Shown piece after piece: positions 49,901 through 60,129 of a stretch of DNA of 64,000 nucleotides (position 1 is the stretch's first letter; each line of letters opens with the position of its first letter). Under the pieces are notes generated by a model. That model had not been told where the DNA came from, did no database searches, and was given only the letters and a program-made list of their open reading frames with translations. The DNA is from Beta vulgaris subsp. vulgaris (lineage: Eukaryota > Streptophyta > Magnoliopsida > Caryophyllales > Amaranthaceae). The translations under genes were made by a program, and so were the position numbers. Where the stretch lies: assembly GCF_026745355.1 (NCBI RefSeq), contig NC_079210.1, forward strand, positions 4,156,784 to 4,220,783, read 5' to 3'.

Positions 49901-50533
49901 TTGATATGAAAGATGTAAAAATTAAATCTTCAAGTAGATGGACTTTTTTTCCTTCCTATTTATCAAGGAGGGACTCCAAGTGGATATGAAAGAAAATATC
50001 AAACTCTTGTAATTCATGGATCAGTGTTGTCCATACTGAACACGAAATGTGCACCCTTTCACTTACACAGGGGAAATTTGGCCCTATGGGAGAGGATATT
50101 GAACTCATCTTTGCCTAATTTAGTTAAGTACTGGGCTAGAAATACTTCTGTTATATTGCCAATGTTTGATTTATTTTATTTTTTGTTTTTACTTCTATTT
50201 GTGATTGATAGGACGTTGGATCAAAGATTGACCCACCAAAGATTACATGCGAGGACAACTCTAGGAAGGTTTGTTGAGTATCAGAGTTTCCAGTATTCAC
50301 TCCAATTATGAAATCGTTTTCCTTATATCATCCACCTTTTGCGGCAGGGCTTGCAATTCTTAACAGATTCAACTATGTCAAGCATTGTGGAGAAACCAAT
50401 TACAAGCTCCAAGGTAGATGATCTTGATGGAGCTGCTGTAAAAAATGCTTCTTTTGCAAAAGCAAAAACAAGAATACACAGGTCTTATCCAGTTGGAATT
50501 TCCCTGGCACATGACATTCTTCGAATGGAATAA
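40972..50533 (+). CDS. DUF1664 family membrane/coiled-coil protein (At1g04960-like)
   Basis: Eleven exons: 40972-41026, 43725-43858, 44146-44227, 45044-45114, 45358-45459, 45563-45652, 48931-49005, 49626-49658, 49784-49864, 50212-50268 and 50348-50533. All borders are GT/AG, and the joined frame is 966 bases (321 residues and TAA). The protein opens with a hydrophobic segment (SSKVLILLGAGLTGSVIL, residues about 9-26). A second membrane segment (YLVPAAALGAMGYCYMWW, about 98-115) leads into WKGLSFSDVMFVTKQNM, the best DUF1664 signature. A long amphipathic coiled coil follows (about 125-240), then a C-terminal tail. Molecular function is not known; two membrane segments plus a coiled coil suggest an organelle membrane anchor or tether. 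Intron 6 (3.3 kb) holds transposons. It is convergent with the IQD gene, 690 bp apart. Confidence 0.92.
41981..42232. mobile_element. Stowaway-type MITE in DUF1664 intron 1
   Basis: The left end CATCCGTTTCACGATACATG plus CAACATTT is mirrored at the right by AACGTTGCATGTATTGTGAA plus ACAAAGG. TA flanks are present. The ends are diverged, so this is an older copy. Confidence 0.7.
45849..48241. mobile_element. 2.4-kb nonautonomous element with about 130-bp TIRs, in DUF1664 intron 6
   Basis: The left arm 45849-45980 (contains GAGTTGAGTTGGAATA and AAAGCCTAGGAT) is inverted at 48107-48241 (TATTCCAACTCAAC and ATCCTAGGCTTTT). Identity is roughly 75-80 percent by eye. No transposase frame is present between them. 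Long TIRs suggest a Mutator-like element, but I found no clear 9-bp target duplication. A small Helitron is inserted inside it. Confidence 0.65.
46170..46454 (+). mobile_element. Nonautonomous Helitron, 285 bp, nested
   Basis: It starts TCTCTATTCTATATGGGAAG after A 46169 and ends CTAG (46451-46454) before T 46455. A perfect 6-bp-stem hairpin GCACGCATCGCGTGC (46427-46441) lies nine bases from the 3' end. The sequence is near identical in inverse to 27335-27615. It lies within the long-TIR element of DUF1664 intron 6. Confidence 0.9.
48267..48520. mobile_element. Stowaway-type MITE in DUF1664 intron 6
   Basis: The left end CTTCGTCTGTTTTTTTAATT and the right end AACTAAGAAAAGCAGAGGAAG are inverted copies with drift, each beside TA. 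It starts 25 bp after the long-TIR element. Confidence 0.75.
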
Positions 50534-51223
50534 TGATTATTTTCTTTTCATATTATAATTGTTGTGAAGAAAGAAATTTTGTTTTTATTGATGTTTCTGG
50601 GCTAATTTCTTGCCATATTATATTATTGGTACTTTTAGAATGTTGGGTTAACTGTTTGTAATCATATCTGTGAATAAAAGAACAAACTTGGGACTGCCAA
50701 AACTGAGTCTGAATTTTATCTGTAGCAACTGCTTGAGCATGCCAGAGTACGTTTCTGATTTATCAATCACACAAATGTATATATGTGCACTGTTATTTTT
50801 TGGTCTTATGGACAGCTCTATAAAAGTTTCAAAGCCGACCGTATTTGCCTCTTAAGTCTTAACAATGTCTTATAGAGGCTGGTTATCTATCATCTGTCAT
50901 CAGCTTCAAATGCTTTTCTACAACTTCAGAGGCTGTAATTCTGTGTTTTTGTTTATTAATTATACACATTATTGGCACTTTGCAATGAGATTATGTTAAT
51001 AACTGCGATGTGCTGGTATTACCTCTGCATGACAATTTATCAGTTCAAGCATCACGAAAACGAACCCGGATGATTTTTCTTATTCATGTAGCAAGAAGAG
51101 TACCATACTCCCAATGTACTATTTACATAAGGACTTAATCTATAGTTACAGACTCACAGCATTTTGAAACACATGCATTCTGATATAAAACATGCACCAA
51201 CAGATGCTTTTGGCACATTTTTT
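50534..51223. other. Shared 3' flank of the convergent DUF1664 and IQD genes
   Basis: 690 bp between two stop codons. It must hold both 3' UTRs. No further exon or repeat was recognised. Confidence 0.5.
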
Positions 51224-54200
51224 TCAAGGATCAGATTTGGAGTTCTGACCACATACAGAATGATCAGATGGCAACCATGATGCATCATCTTTGCATAGAC
51301 TGTTGCTTCCTGATTGATTGGCCTTCTGTCTTCTATCTTTTTTGCTCGCCTGTTTCATAATATCATAAATGAACAGTTCTGATTATTGCTCGGTAAATAG
51401 TCCAAACCCGGAACCACCTGCACTTGTGGTTTTGGCTGCTATTGAGATCCTACATCCTCTTTTCATTACATCTGTATGTTTTTTTCTAACATGTTTTCAG
51501 ATTCTTTCTTTCAATCTACTTACATTTTCTTTTTCGTGGGTAATTAAAGTAATCGAGATATGCTCTCAGCTGTAAGATTAAACCGTTGTGTTATAAATTG
51601 GGATCACTAATATGTAAAAATGTCTTTGTGGGTCTAGATCCCCTCTTCCCCCCAAAATCTCCCATGGCTGTGCGTTATGGGGCTAGTAACTTACCATATA
51701 GAAATATTGTATCCATTCCCTTAAATGAGTGATTAGTTCAAGATTTAATAGAGGAAAATAATATATGCGGCTCTAAGAGCAACTATAAAAAGATAAAAGT
51801 GGAAATGTTGAGCAATATCTGAACATTAATAACAGTTTCTGACATGTGATTTTATCATTAATCTCTAAACAATTTCGAAGAAATATATTGCTTATTGAGC
51901 CCTCAGGGAGTCAGGGTTGCTTATATCAAAATTGTTTTAACAAAAGTAGTACCTTGAAATGCTCTTTCTGACAGTAGTATGTTGGCACAGTTTTTCTTCT
52001 GGAAATACTTCTTGGAGCTTTGAGTCTGTTTCTAGGTGAGTCACAGCCATCTTTATCATCTCTCTCTGGAGTTGCTGAACTGTCAACTTGGACCGGTACC
52101 TCGTTAGAACCACAACTCTCTTTTTCTTCAAATGACAGGTCTAGAAACTTCTTTTTCGAAAAAGGTCGTATTTTTGCAGTGCTTGCAGCTTCATTGCTGA
52201 TCAGCTGCTTGCTGGCGCGGTCTTCTACAGGAGAAACTTCTACGTGGCGAGTGGCCATCCATCGCTCAAGCCAGCTCCAGCCCATGTTTGGTTCTGTACC
52301 ATCAGATTTTGCTTGCTTCTTCTTTGAGCATATTCTTAACTGAATGAATGTACCAATCCTCAAATTATTCTAGATTTAGCTCTTATGAAATACTGTGAAA
52401 TATTTTGATATACAGTCATATGCATGTTGAAAAAGCTCTTCAAAAATGGTGTACCTGTTGGGAGAAGGCATACGCCATTGCTCTCTCTCGCCGTGTCATT
52501 GCTTCTAATCTGTTCTGAATTCTCATTTTTGATATGGAGCTATTTAGTGTGCTATCATCCCAATCTTCCTGTAATTCGCGAGTTACAATTGTAGAAAAAA
52601 AATTAGAGTATGCACTTGTATGAAGGAATATGAAGGAAGAGATTTCCTGAAAAGATGAAGGGAGAATCTATGTTACTCGATTTGGACTGGAGTACTCAGC
52701 GTCAAGCATTTATGAAAACTTTATATGATTTTGGCCAAAAATGAAGTGTTGAGAATCCAATATGGGTACTTGAGGTGAATGAAAGTCCGACTAACCCATC
52801 TACATAGTTTTGAAACTTGAGCATTCGAGTACTAGTGTAAAACTTAAGTCATCTTTTGAGTTCGGCATGACAGTAAATATATTCAGCATATGCAGAGATA
52901 TGCAAATGAGACTAGATTGTGTAACCTTTGGTTTAAAAGCTGCAGGCTTGGATTTATGCTGAAGTTTGATAGAAACAGAAGAATCTTGTTCCTGAACCGA
53001 AACAACCTCAGTCGAATTTCCGGTTTGAACTTCAATGGATGTGGCCAAAGATTCCCAGCTTGGACTGTTCATTCCCTCCCCAAAGTCATTCTGAATACCT
53101 GTAGTGTCTCTCCGTAGACACCTAACCTGGAAATACAAAGAACATACATACAATCAAACATCAAATAAGCTAAGTACTAGTAACATATTTGTAAAACGTC
53201 TCAATGGTATGACCTTGTTTCTTTAACTTGTTTCAGTAGAAATTAGTTTTAATTAGCAAAAATCAGTTTGAAAAGTAAAAATCAGTTTTAATCATTAGGA
53301 ATCAGTAACTGCACATGACAAAAATACTAGGGGATCAGCAATAATCAGTTTAGTTCAGGTGAAGAGAGCAAGGTCTAAATTTGAAGCTTATAGAAATGAC
53401 CTTAAAGCCTCGATATGCCGACTGTATGATGGCTGCAGCAGCATCTTCATCAAGTGATTTGGAGCTGAGACTGTTGTGATCTTGGTCACTATGGTCATAT
53501 TTGGTGGTGTCATGGCTTTGGGTGTAGTCAGTTGATTGACCATCTTCAGGAAATGTCTGTGTAACAGTAGCTTCTGAACTCTTGACAGAAGCTGAATCTT
53601 CCTCTGCTAGAACCGAGTCAAATAATTCATCCCCACACAGGTATGACTTTACTGATGTTTTCCATCTTTTCTTTTCCACAGCATTGTTTCTTATCTATCA
53701 AAATGATGACAAAAAACTTAAACTTTAGCAATAATCATCAATATGGCATCAAACTAACAGGATTCTGATCACCCTCGAAATCCTGGGGTTGTTGTTTGAT
53801 GGTTGCTAATCTAACAAGAGTAAGAAAGGCATAATATAATTAGGAAATCAGCTGGCTACATATGGCACACACAAGCCCTACAAGGTAAGGAAAATAAGGG
53901 AACCAACCCATCCATTTATATTGATACGCTATGTTATTCGGACTCTTCAGTTTTATCTCAATTACAGTGTCAAATCCTTGAAAATTCGATATGGGTGTGG
54001 ATACTTTACTTCGACCGTTCATTTTCTGCCAAAATTATGGAAATTATTATCGAACAGCCGATTTGGACTCTTGGACACGAATCTTGAGTTCATCAACAGT
54101 ACCCGAGCCTGAGTAACATAAGTTTATAATTAACAGTTTTACCCAAGAAGGTCAAAATGAAACCAGGCCACCATGTTACCTCAACTAAGGGGAGATGAGA

Positions 54201-54525
54201 ATCAAACCCTGAGATGGGAGGCTCTACCATTGAGCTCCCACTTAGATTCTTAATAAGAGTACCTTCTGAGTAGGTATGTGTGTGTATTTGTCTATATAGC
54301 AAATATCATGATGAAAAAAAAAGGATTTGACTCAATTTACAAGTTATAATTACACCTGAATGTGTTCAGATTCCTTATTGAGTAGGGAGATTAATAGACA
54401 AAAGTAAGTGGCATTGATTGTAGGAGAATTTTAGGGAAAAGATGACTTACTACATTGGTTTCATGAGTCTTAAAAGATCTGCTCTTGGAGAAGACACTCC
54501 TCACTAGCTCTCCTGTGATGCCCAT
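51224..54525 (-). CDS. IQ-domain (IQD) calmodulin-binding protein, IQD33-like
   Basis: Six exons: 54451-54525, 53401-53694, 52926-53126, 52455-52568, 51953-52339 and 51224-51349. All are phase 0, joined length 1,197 bases (398 residues and TGA). It starts MGITGELVRSVFSKSRSFKT. The IQ motif (AAAAIIQSAYRGFKVRCLRR, about residues 113-132) is split by a phase-0 intron between FK and VR, the hallmark of plant IQD genes. The second conserved block, RRERAMAYAFSQQ followed by GWSWLERWMATR, is also IQD-specific. IQDs bind calmodulin and tether it to microtubules or membranes. The block DSASVKSSEATVTQ resembles Arabidopsis IQD33 as I recall it. Reading through exon 5 would end at 51926, but a donor after EHFK and a good last exon (ASKKDRRQKANQ) fit better. 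Confidence 0.9.
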
Positions 54526-56905
54526 TTTCAGCTGACAAAACAAAGATGTTGCAGAATGACAGCAATGTGTTTATCTTCCAATAATATTAGTAAGTACCTA
54601 TATATAAAATTTACTATATGGTTTTCATGCTTCAAGAGGAAGAAAGAAGAAAACTGAGAATATTATAAAGAGGTAAGTTGTATATGATTGGAGGAAATTA
54701 AGTATCAGTCAACCCAAATTATCCAAGATTTATAGTCTAATCATACTTGTATTATGACATAAGTAACTATTTGAGCTATGAGATTAGACACTCCCAAGAC
54801 TTATGAATATGAAGTGTAAGTTAGTTTTCAATATAGTAGTGTACTACACGTGCTTAGTGAACACATAAGTTTTAAAATGATTGGTGGAGGACTAAATTAG
54901 TATGATTTAATGCTTCACAAATGTGTAATCATCCCACTTGTATAATAATTCTGCAGAGTTTTCACAACATTAGAGCTGCACAAGTAATATATTAAAAAAC
55001 ATTCTTCACCGCTATGCAACATTAGATGATATTTTTTAATATGAAAATGTTAATAATTCGGAACATCGTTTGAAATTAAAAACTAGACGATATTTTTTAA
55101 CATGAAAATGTTAATAATCCGAAGTATCGTCCGAAACTAAAAACTAGTTTAATTAGAATAAGGAGAGTAGTAAGTATTCTCTAAAATAAAATAAATAAGC
55201 TATTTGTGGAGCCAAATGAAATCAGATATGTACAATCAACTTCTACTTTTTGATTCTCACTTGTTAGTTTCACTCTTTAATTTTATAATTTTCATTTGCT
55301 TTTCTGCACATGATTACAGCATAGAATGACCTTTAAAAAAGCTTGCTTCATCTGGAGGCTTTGTCTAGTTCCTTCATAATCACTGCTTTTCTCCATCTTA
55401 TCAAAAAATCCAAGTGGGTACTATCATCTTCACATTTCTTTTTCACACTCCTTTTTCTGATCTTAATCTGCAGGTTGAACTGTTACTACAAACATATGAA
55501 AAGCATTCTATTGGCTCTAACATAAGGCATTTTCCATAAAAGTTACTACTAGAAATTTCTAAGTGACATCTAATCATAAATAAATCCTTACTCTAAGTTA
55601 GTACTTATTATAGTTACTTGTGCTGCATAATTAGCATGTCTAATCTTATGATGCCACAAACTCTAAAGAAATTTACCTCCTTAGGACTGATTAGAGGATG
55701 GTGGAGGGATCACACTTGAACAGTCCCTCACTTCTTGGAAGTAATTTTTTTTCCTGTTAGGACTGATCTTGTTAAAAGGACATTTAGCAAAACCAACATT
55801 GATTTGATAGTGAAGTGTAGTTTAGTAAAACTCTTGTATCAAGCTTTTGAAATAATGGGCCAAAAATTTTCTTAACAAAAGGCTTAGGCTTTTTCAAGGA
55901 AGAAAACAATTATGTAGAAGAAATATGATTATGTGAAGTATGTTTTGGAGTATGGTCTAAACTCTAAAGGTGGCAACTAGGTTGTCTGTTGTTCATATAG
56001 ATTTCCATTTAGATTAATTTTATTCAAGTCATATACATGGTGATACGTTAATTTCCCATCATTTTTACATTCATGGTAGGTTTTGATTCTTATAATAAAT
56101 CAATCAATAATCGGTAATAGATTTTCGAATAGGTTAGTTCGGCAAATAATTTCATTATGCTTTAAATAGTCGTTTGGTTGGGTGGAAATTATATTTCATT
56201 TGACGTTATTTTTTCACGTAGTTACACTTCCTATGAAATGCAAACTTTGGTTTGTTGATTATGGAAAGTTCACTTACCTAAAGGAAACTATATAGGTAAA
56301 TTAATTCACTTCGTGAAAAGTAGAACTTTCTAAAAAGTGAAATTCCTATTCTTTTGTCAACCAAATAACTTCATTTATCTTACTTCGTAGAAATTTCTAG
56401 TTTCAATGATTTATTATGTTAACGAAACAAGTACTATTTTTGTATCAACTTTTAGTAAAATTTTGAATTTTGATTGGATAATTCAGTTTAGGTAAATGAA
56501 AATTCTAGGTTTTTTAAGAAGGAAAAGTCTTTTCTCAAGATCATATCCTACCTCATCGAAAGCAAAATATATATATATATATAGGTAAGTCTCATCAAGG
56601 TGACCTAAAGCTGCAACATAGTCTATCGGATTATCGGCTTCACCATAAACATGACTTGAGTAAATAGTGTCAAAATGGCCCAACAGCTACTTGACATAGT
56701 CCAATAGTAACTGAATCTTTCAAGTGACCTTGTGCTTGTTCCTGAAACATGTTAATAACCAATAAATTATCTCATGCGATGTAAAGATGGCTAATTTTTT
56801 GTTTGATGACTATTGAAGTTCCACCACAAAGGGTCGTTTTAATAAAAGCTCAAAAGAGGAGAAGATGCTTCCAAATTATAGGTCGATTATTTTCTAGGTG
56901 CTCCG

Positions 56906-56907
<2 letters not shown>
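54526..56907. other. IQD promoter side and AT-rich spacer
   Basis: The region upstream of the IQD start codon (54525, minus strand) must include its promoter; no motif could be chosen with confidence. Apart from the 61-bp tandem repeat at 55024-55145 and a short TA run near 56570-56582, nothing is recognised. Confidence 0.4.
55024..55145. repeat. 61-bp tandem duplication
   Basis: Two units starting AGATGATATTTTTTAA and AGACGATATTTTTTAA (55024-55084 and 55085-55145) differ at several positions, so this is an older duplication. Confidence 0.8.
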
Positions 56908-56974
<67 letters not shown>

Positions 56975-56979
56975 TATAT
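56908..56979. repeat. TA microsatellite, left of a MITE
   Basis: About 70 bp of almost pure TA dinucleotides with small interruptions. Confidence 0.9.
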
Positions 56980-57233
56980 TCCTCCGTTCCGTTTTAAATG
57001 AAACGTTTGCTTTTTCACGCAACCCAACGCGCTTCTTTAGTCATTAATATCTTTAGTTGTGTACACGTAAAAAATATAAAAAAGTTATAATTTGATAGTA
57101 TGCATCGAGACGAATCTAACAAGATCCCACTTGACTATGTTTTTCTTTATATAATAGCGATAAATTGGAGTTAAAATTGATCAATGAATAGTGTCATTTC
57201 ATCCAATGTTTCATTTAAAACAGAACGGAGGAA

Positions 57234-57234
<1 letters not shown>
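56980..57234. mobile_element. Stowaway-type MITE between two TA microsatellites
   Basis: The ends TTCCTCCGTTCCGTTTTAAA and, inverted at the right, TTCCTCCGTTCTGTTTTAAA match, followed by TGAAAC and AATGAAAC. The element sits exactly between the TA runs 56908-56979 and 57235-57299. It either used a TA repeat as target or the TA duplication expanded on both sides. Confidence 0.85.

Positions 57235-57299
<65 letters not shown>
57235..57299. repeat. TA microsatellite, right of a MITE
   Basis: About 65 bp of pure TA repeats, directly against the MITE end. Confidence 0.9.
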
Positions 57300-57301
<2 letters not shown>

Positions 57302-58129
57302 CACCTTTCTTTTAACGATCGAACTGAATCATTAAAAACAATATTTAGAATACCAGGGGTAAGGGGTCCACACTACTCAAATTGAAAGATGAGAAAATGA
57401 CCCATCTTTAGAGTTACTCTCTTGTTTTAAGGATCCAATAATCTGTAAGCTCGGTAATACATACCCAAGAATAAAAGGAAGATTTATGGAAAATGAGAGC
57501 ATTATTAAGAAGACTTTTGGATACTCTAAAATGTCATTATTATTCTTTTCACTCGAAGACCAACATCATGGCGGAGGTCTCAAAAGACGTATTGGAGAGA
57601 GGAAATTTGAATTCGATAACCCGATTGCCAAATAGTTTATCAGCATTCCAAAATTCTATATCATTAAGGAATATACAAAACAAATGATCTTGAGATTCCA
57701 ATGTCAAAGCTAAGGTAAAACTTTTAGGGACAATATCAAGCTTCCATATCTATATCTATGGAAATTCTTATAAAGGTCAAACCAAATTACGAGATAGCAA
57801 CTAGCCGATTCCACCATGAACTAACTATTGCTAGACAAACTTCAACGCTTCTTGAAAGATTAGTTACCGATAACGAAATACTTCTATTTGTCTCCTCTAC
57901 ATTGGAGGAATAAGTGAGGAGACTAGAGAGTGTCGTATAAAATATGGTCAACTTGTAATTTCTGTATTCGATTTTCATATATACAACCATTAGGTTTTCA
58001 AATAATCATTAAATATATTTCTTAAAATAGTTTTATTTTAGGAACTTATGACACAATCACGCGTTAGCCAATATAATTTTTGCTTTATTTATTACTTAAT
58101 ATTTTTATTTTTAGGTCTGCATATTATGG
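57300..58129. other. Spacer, possible faint LINE remnant on the minus strand
   Basis: A minus-strand stretch near 57560-57720 reads LALTLESQDHLFC followed by EFWNADKLFGNR, which resembles the zf-RVT region of plant LINEs. It is short, lacks flanking domains and cannot be called with confidence. Nothing else is recognised. Confidence 0.25.
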
Positions 58130-58529
58130 GGATTGTTAAACATTGCCCATAAATTACTTAAAATCGCCCAAAATATATTTTTATAGCCCAATTTACCCTT
58201 TCCTCTTTTCTACACTACCCACCACCCCCACCACCACCAACCTTCTGCCGTTTCACCTTCTCTTTTCCCCACCACCCCACCACCACGTACCTTCCCACTA
58301 TCACCGTCGCCGCACAATCAATCCTCCAAATTAAACAACTTTTTGAGCAAAAACAATTGAACATTGTAGACCCAGAAATGATAAGCATAATGCATATTAG
58401 CTTAATCGAGCGTTGAAGATACGAAAAAACATGATAAAATGCAGCGAATTGAAATTAATTAATGAAATTAAGTGAGATTATCTAAAAATGAAAACCTAAT
58501 AATAAAAAGGGGAAAGAAAAGCATTACAC

Positions 58530-58653
58530 TGAGAAGCTCGGAATTTTGGGGATCGGAGATTAAAGCTTGTTCAATAGCAGAAAAGGATTCCTTTTGTTCG
58601 TGTAATTGGAGCTCTAATTGAGTTTCCAGAATTCTCTCCTCTTCGTTCGCCAT
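58530..58653 (-). pseudogene. Captured first exon of a CCCH zinc-finger/G-patch protein gene
   Basis: ATG 58653 opens MANEEERILETQLELQLHEQ, then KESFSAIEQALISDPQNSEL and LS. A donor-like A/GTGTAATG follows at 58530-58529. The pattern ELQLxEQKxSxxAIxxAL-DP-NxELL matches the N-terminus of plant ZGPAT-like CCCH/G-patch proteins (Arabidopsis C3H22 type), which goes on VHEEL... in the next exon. No such next exon, finger or G-patch is seen downstream on this strand, and the IQD gene lies in the way. The fragment keeps about 41 codons and part of an intron. It is therefore an isolated exon, most simply explained by capture in the surrounding element. The family call is moderately sure. Confidence 0.6.
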
Positions 58654-58688
58654 TATTGGAGCTTCGCGAAGCCGTGGTGCCACGACTA

Positions 58689-58879
58689 CGCAGCCACCTC
58701 GCACACCGCAGCCAGCGAAATTTTTTAAAATTGTAGAACGTCCTGGCAGGACGTTCAGCTCATGGGGCGATCGTCCGTCCAGGACGATCATCCCATGGGG
58801 TGAACGTCCGGCCAGGACCTGCCGGGACGTTCTACAATTTAAAAAAATTTCGCTGGCTGCGGTGTGCGAGGTGGCTGCG
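58689..58879. repeat. 191-bp near-perfect palindrome
   Basis: The left arm CGCAGCCACCTCGCACACCG plus CAGCCAGCGAAATTTTTTAA is repeated inverted at the right end (GCGGTGTGCGAGGTGGCTGCG). The arms match for about 62 bp with two or three differences. The middle holds smaller nested palindromes built on ACGTCC/GGACGT and GATCGTCC/GGACGATC. A transcript through it would fold into a long, nearly complete hairpin. It lies 35 bp upstream of the captured exon start codon. Confidence 0.9.
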
Positions 58880-59242
58880 ACGTCACGCTGGGTGAGGGTG
58901 GTGGTACGTAAACAGTGAAGGAGAGAGAGAGGGGTAATTTCAGTGGAGGAGTGAGGTGCGTGGGTGGTGGTGGTGGAAGGCAGGAGGTGAGGGAGATGGT
59001 GGTGGTGGAAGGCAGGAGGTGGAGTGGATGTTGTTGATTTAAGAAAAAAAATAAGGAAGGTTATAAATGTAATTTCATTGTTTTTTTTTGGGCGATTTTA
59101 AGTAATTGTTGGGCGACGTATAGAAATTCAGTATCTTTTTCCTTATAGATTTTTTTTAGGTATTTCCTTATAGATTTTAGATAAAGATTTAGCAAAAACT
59201 TAATTTTCCTAGGAATCCTCTTATGAGTGTAACTCCTACAAA

Positions 59243-59504
59243 TCTATACTAATATATTAAAAGGCGTGCATAAGTCAAAAACGGTGCCACGTGGCGCTCT
59301 CCCTAGGGAGTTTTAGATCATGTAATCCATGTATAATAAAAAACTTAGAAATTGCATAGTATAGATTTTGATCCCGTGACCTCAAGTTCATGTACTAAAG
59401 TTTTAACCACTAGACCAAGTAGTATTTAGTGCTATCATATCAACGTACAATATTAATAAATGAAAATTTTCTTACCCGGGGCATAGCCCAGGCCTAATAA
59501 CTAG
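59243..59504 (+). mobile_element. Nonautonomous Helitron, 262 bp, different family
   Basis: It starts TCTATACTAATATATTAAAA after A 59242 and ends CTAG (59501-59504) before T 59505. A hairpin, CCCGGGGCATAGCCCAGG, lies about nine bases before the 3' end. On the minus strand the inside carries a tRNA-like pair, TGGTCTAGTGGTT and GGTCACGGGATCA, resembling pol III A and B boxes. Confidence 0.8.
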
Positions 59505-59566
59505 TTTAATACAAAATAAGGGATAGAGGGGGAAGAAAAAAGAAACATTTGAAAAGAAAAGTTTGG

Positions 59567-59580
59567 AACCCTAACCCTTA
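59567..59580 (+). promoter_or_regulatory. Telo-box in the TAF6 leader region
   Basis: AACCCTAACCCTTA contains the plant telo-box AACCCTA, an element often found near the transcription start of translation and housekeeping genes. It lies about 210 bp before the first leader-intron donor (near 59791). Confidence 0.5.
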
Positions 59581-60129
59581 ATCCGTAGAAATTGCGTTAA
59601 CCCTCGATCAATACAAAAATTCAATCTTTCTCTACATTCAATTCATCCATTTCCCAGCAATCTATCGAAAAAGTTCAATTTCGTATTTTCAGTATCAATT
59701 CGAGTTACTTTTCTGAATTTGGGGAGCAAATAAGTAGAGTGAGAGGAAAGAGATTGAAGAAATATTTCGACAAATCTTCCACAAAATTGAAGGTATGTTT
59801 AGAACTAATTTTGCTACTTCAAGTTTCAAAATTTTATATTTGTAGTTCACATTTCAATATTTTGAGTAAGAATTTCAGAATTTATTTGTTGGTACATTTG
59901 TTTATTTTTTATTCACTGGTAAGCTCAAAACAATCAAAAGATTTTATTGGAAGAGTTTAAATAAAGTTGATGGCATAATATGGCGAAATATAGTACGAAT
60001 TCACTAAGAAACTAAAATGGTGTAATTTGAGATTTTGGTTACATGTACTTTCTTTCATACAGAGTTGAATATTTAGAGCTGCAAATCACATAAGACATAT
60101 AGGAGTAATTATATAAAGAGATTCAAAAC

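Larger units (their letters stand above)
58130..59153. mobile_element. Probable Pack-MULE, about 1.0 kb
   Basis: Inverted terminal blocks share ATTACTTAAAATCGCCCA: plus strand at about 58152-58169 and inverted at about 59088-59105. GCCCA also precedes both, and a diverged outer 20-30 bp extends each end. The sub-terminal regions are C/T-rich on the left and G/A-rich on the right, so they also pair. The interior holds one exon of a cellular gene and a large palindrome but no transposase. The 9-bp target duplication was not identified, so the outer borders are approximate. Confidence 0.55.

Noticed and set aside
51926..51952. C-terminal IQD extension VLLLLKQF by reading through exon 5
   Set aside because: A good GT donor follows EHFK and a phase-0 last exon at 51224-51349 with a basic, IQD-like tail fits better; the read-through residues look like intron translation.
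56803..57385. Frames rich in Tyr-Ile repeats
   Set aside because: They are translations of TA microsatellites.
57560..57720. Minus-strand phrase LESQDHLFC resembling the LINE zf-RVT region
   Set aside because: Too short, with no flanking RT or RNase H remains; mentioned only as a possible trace.
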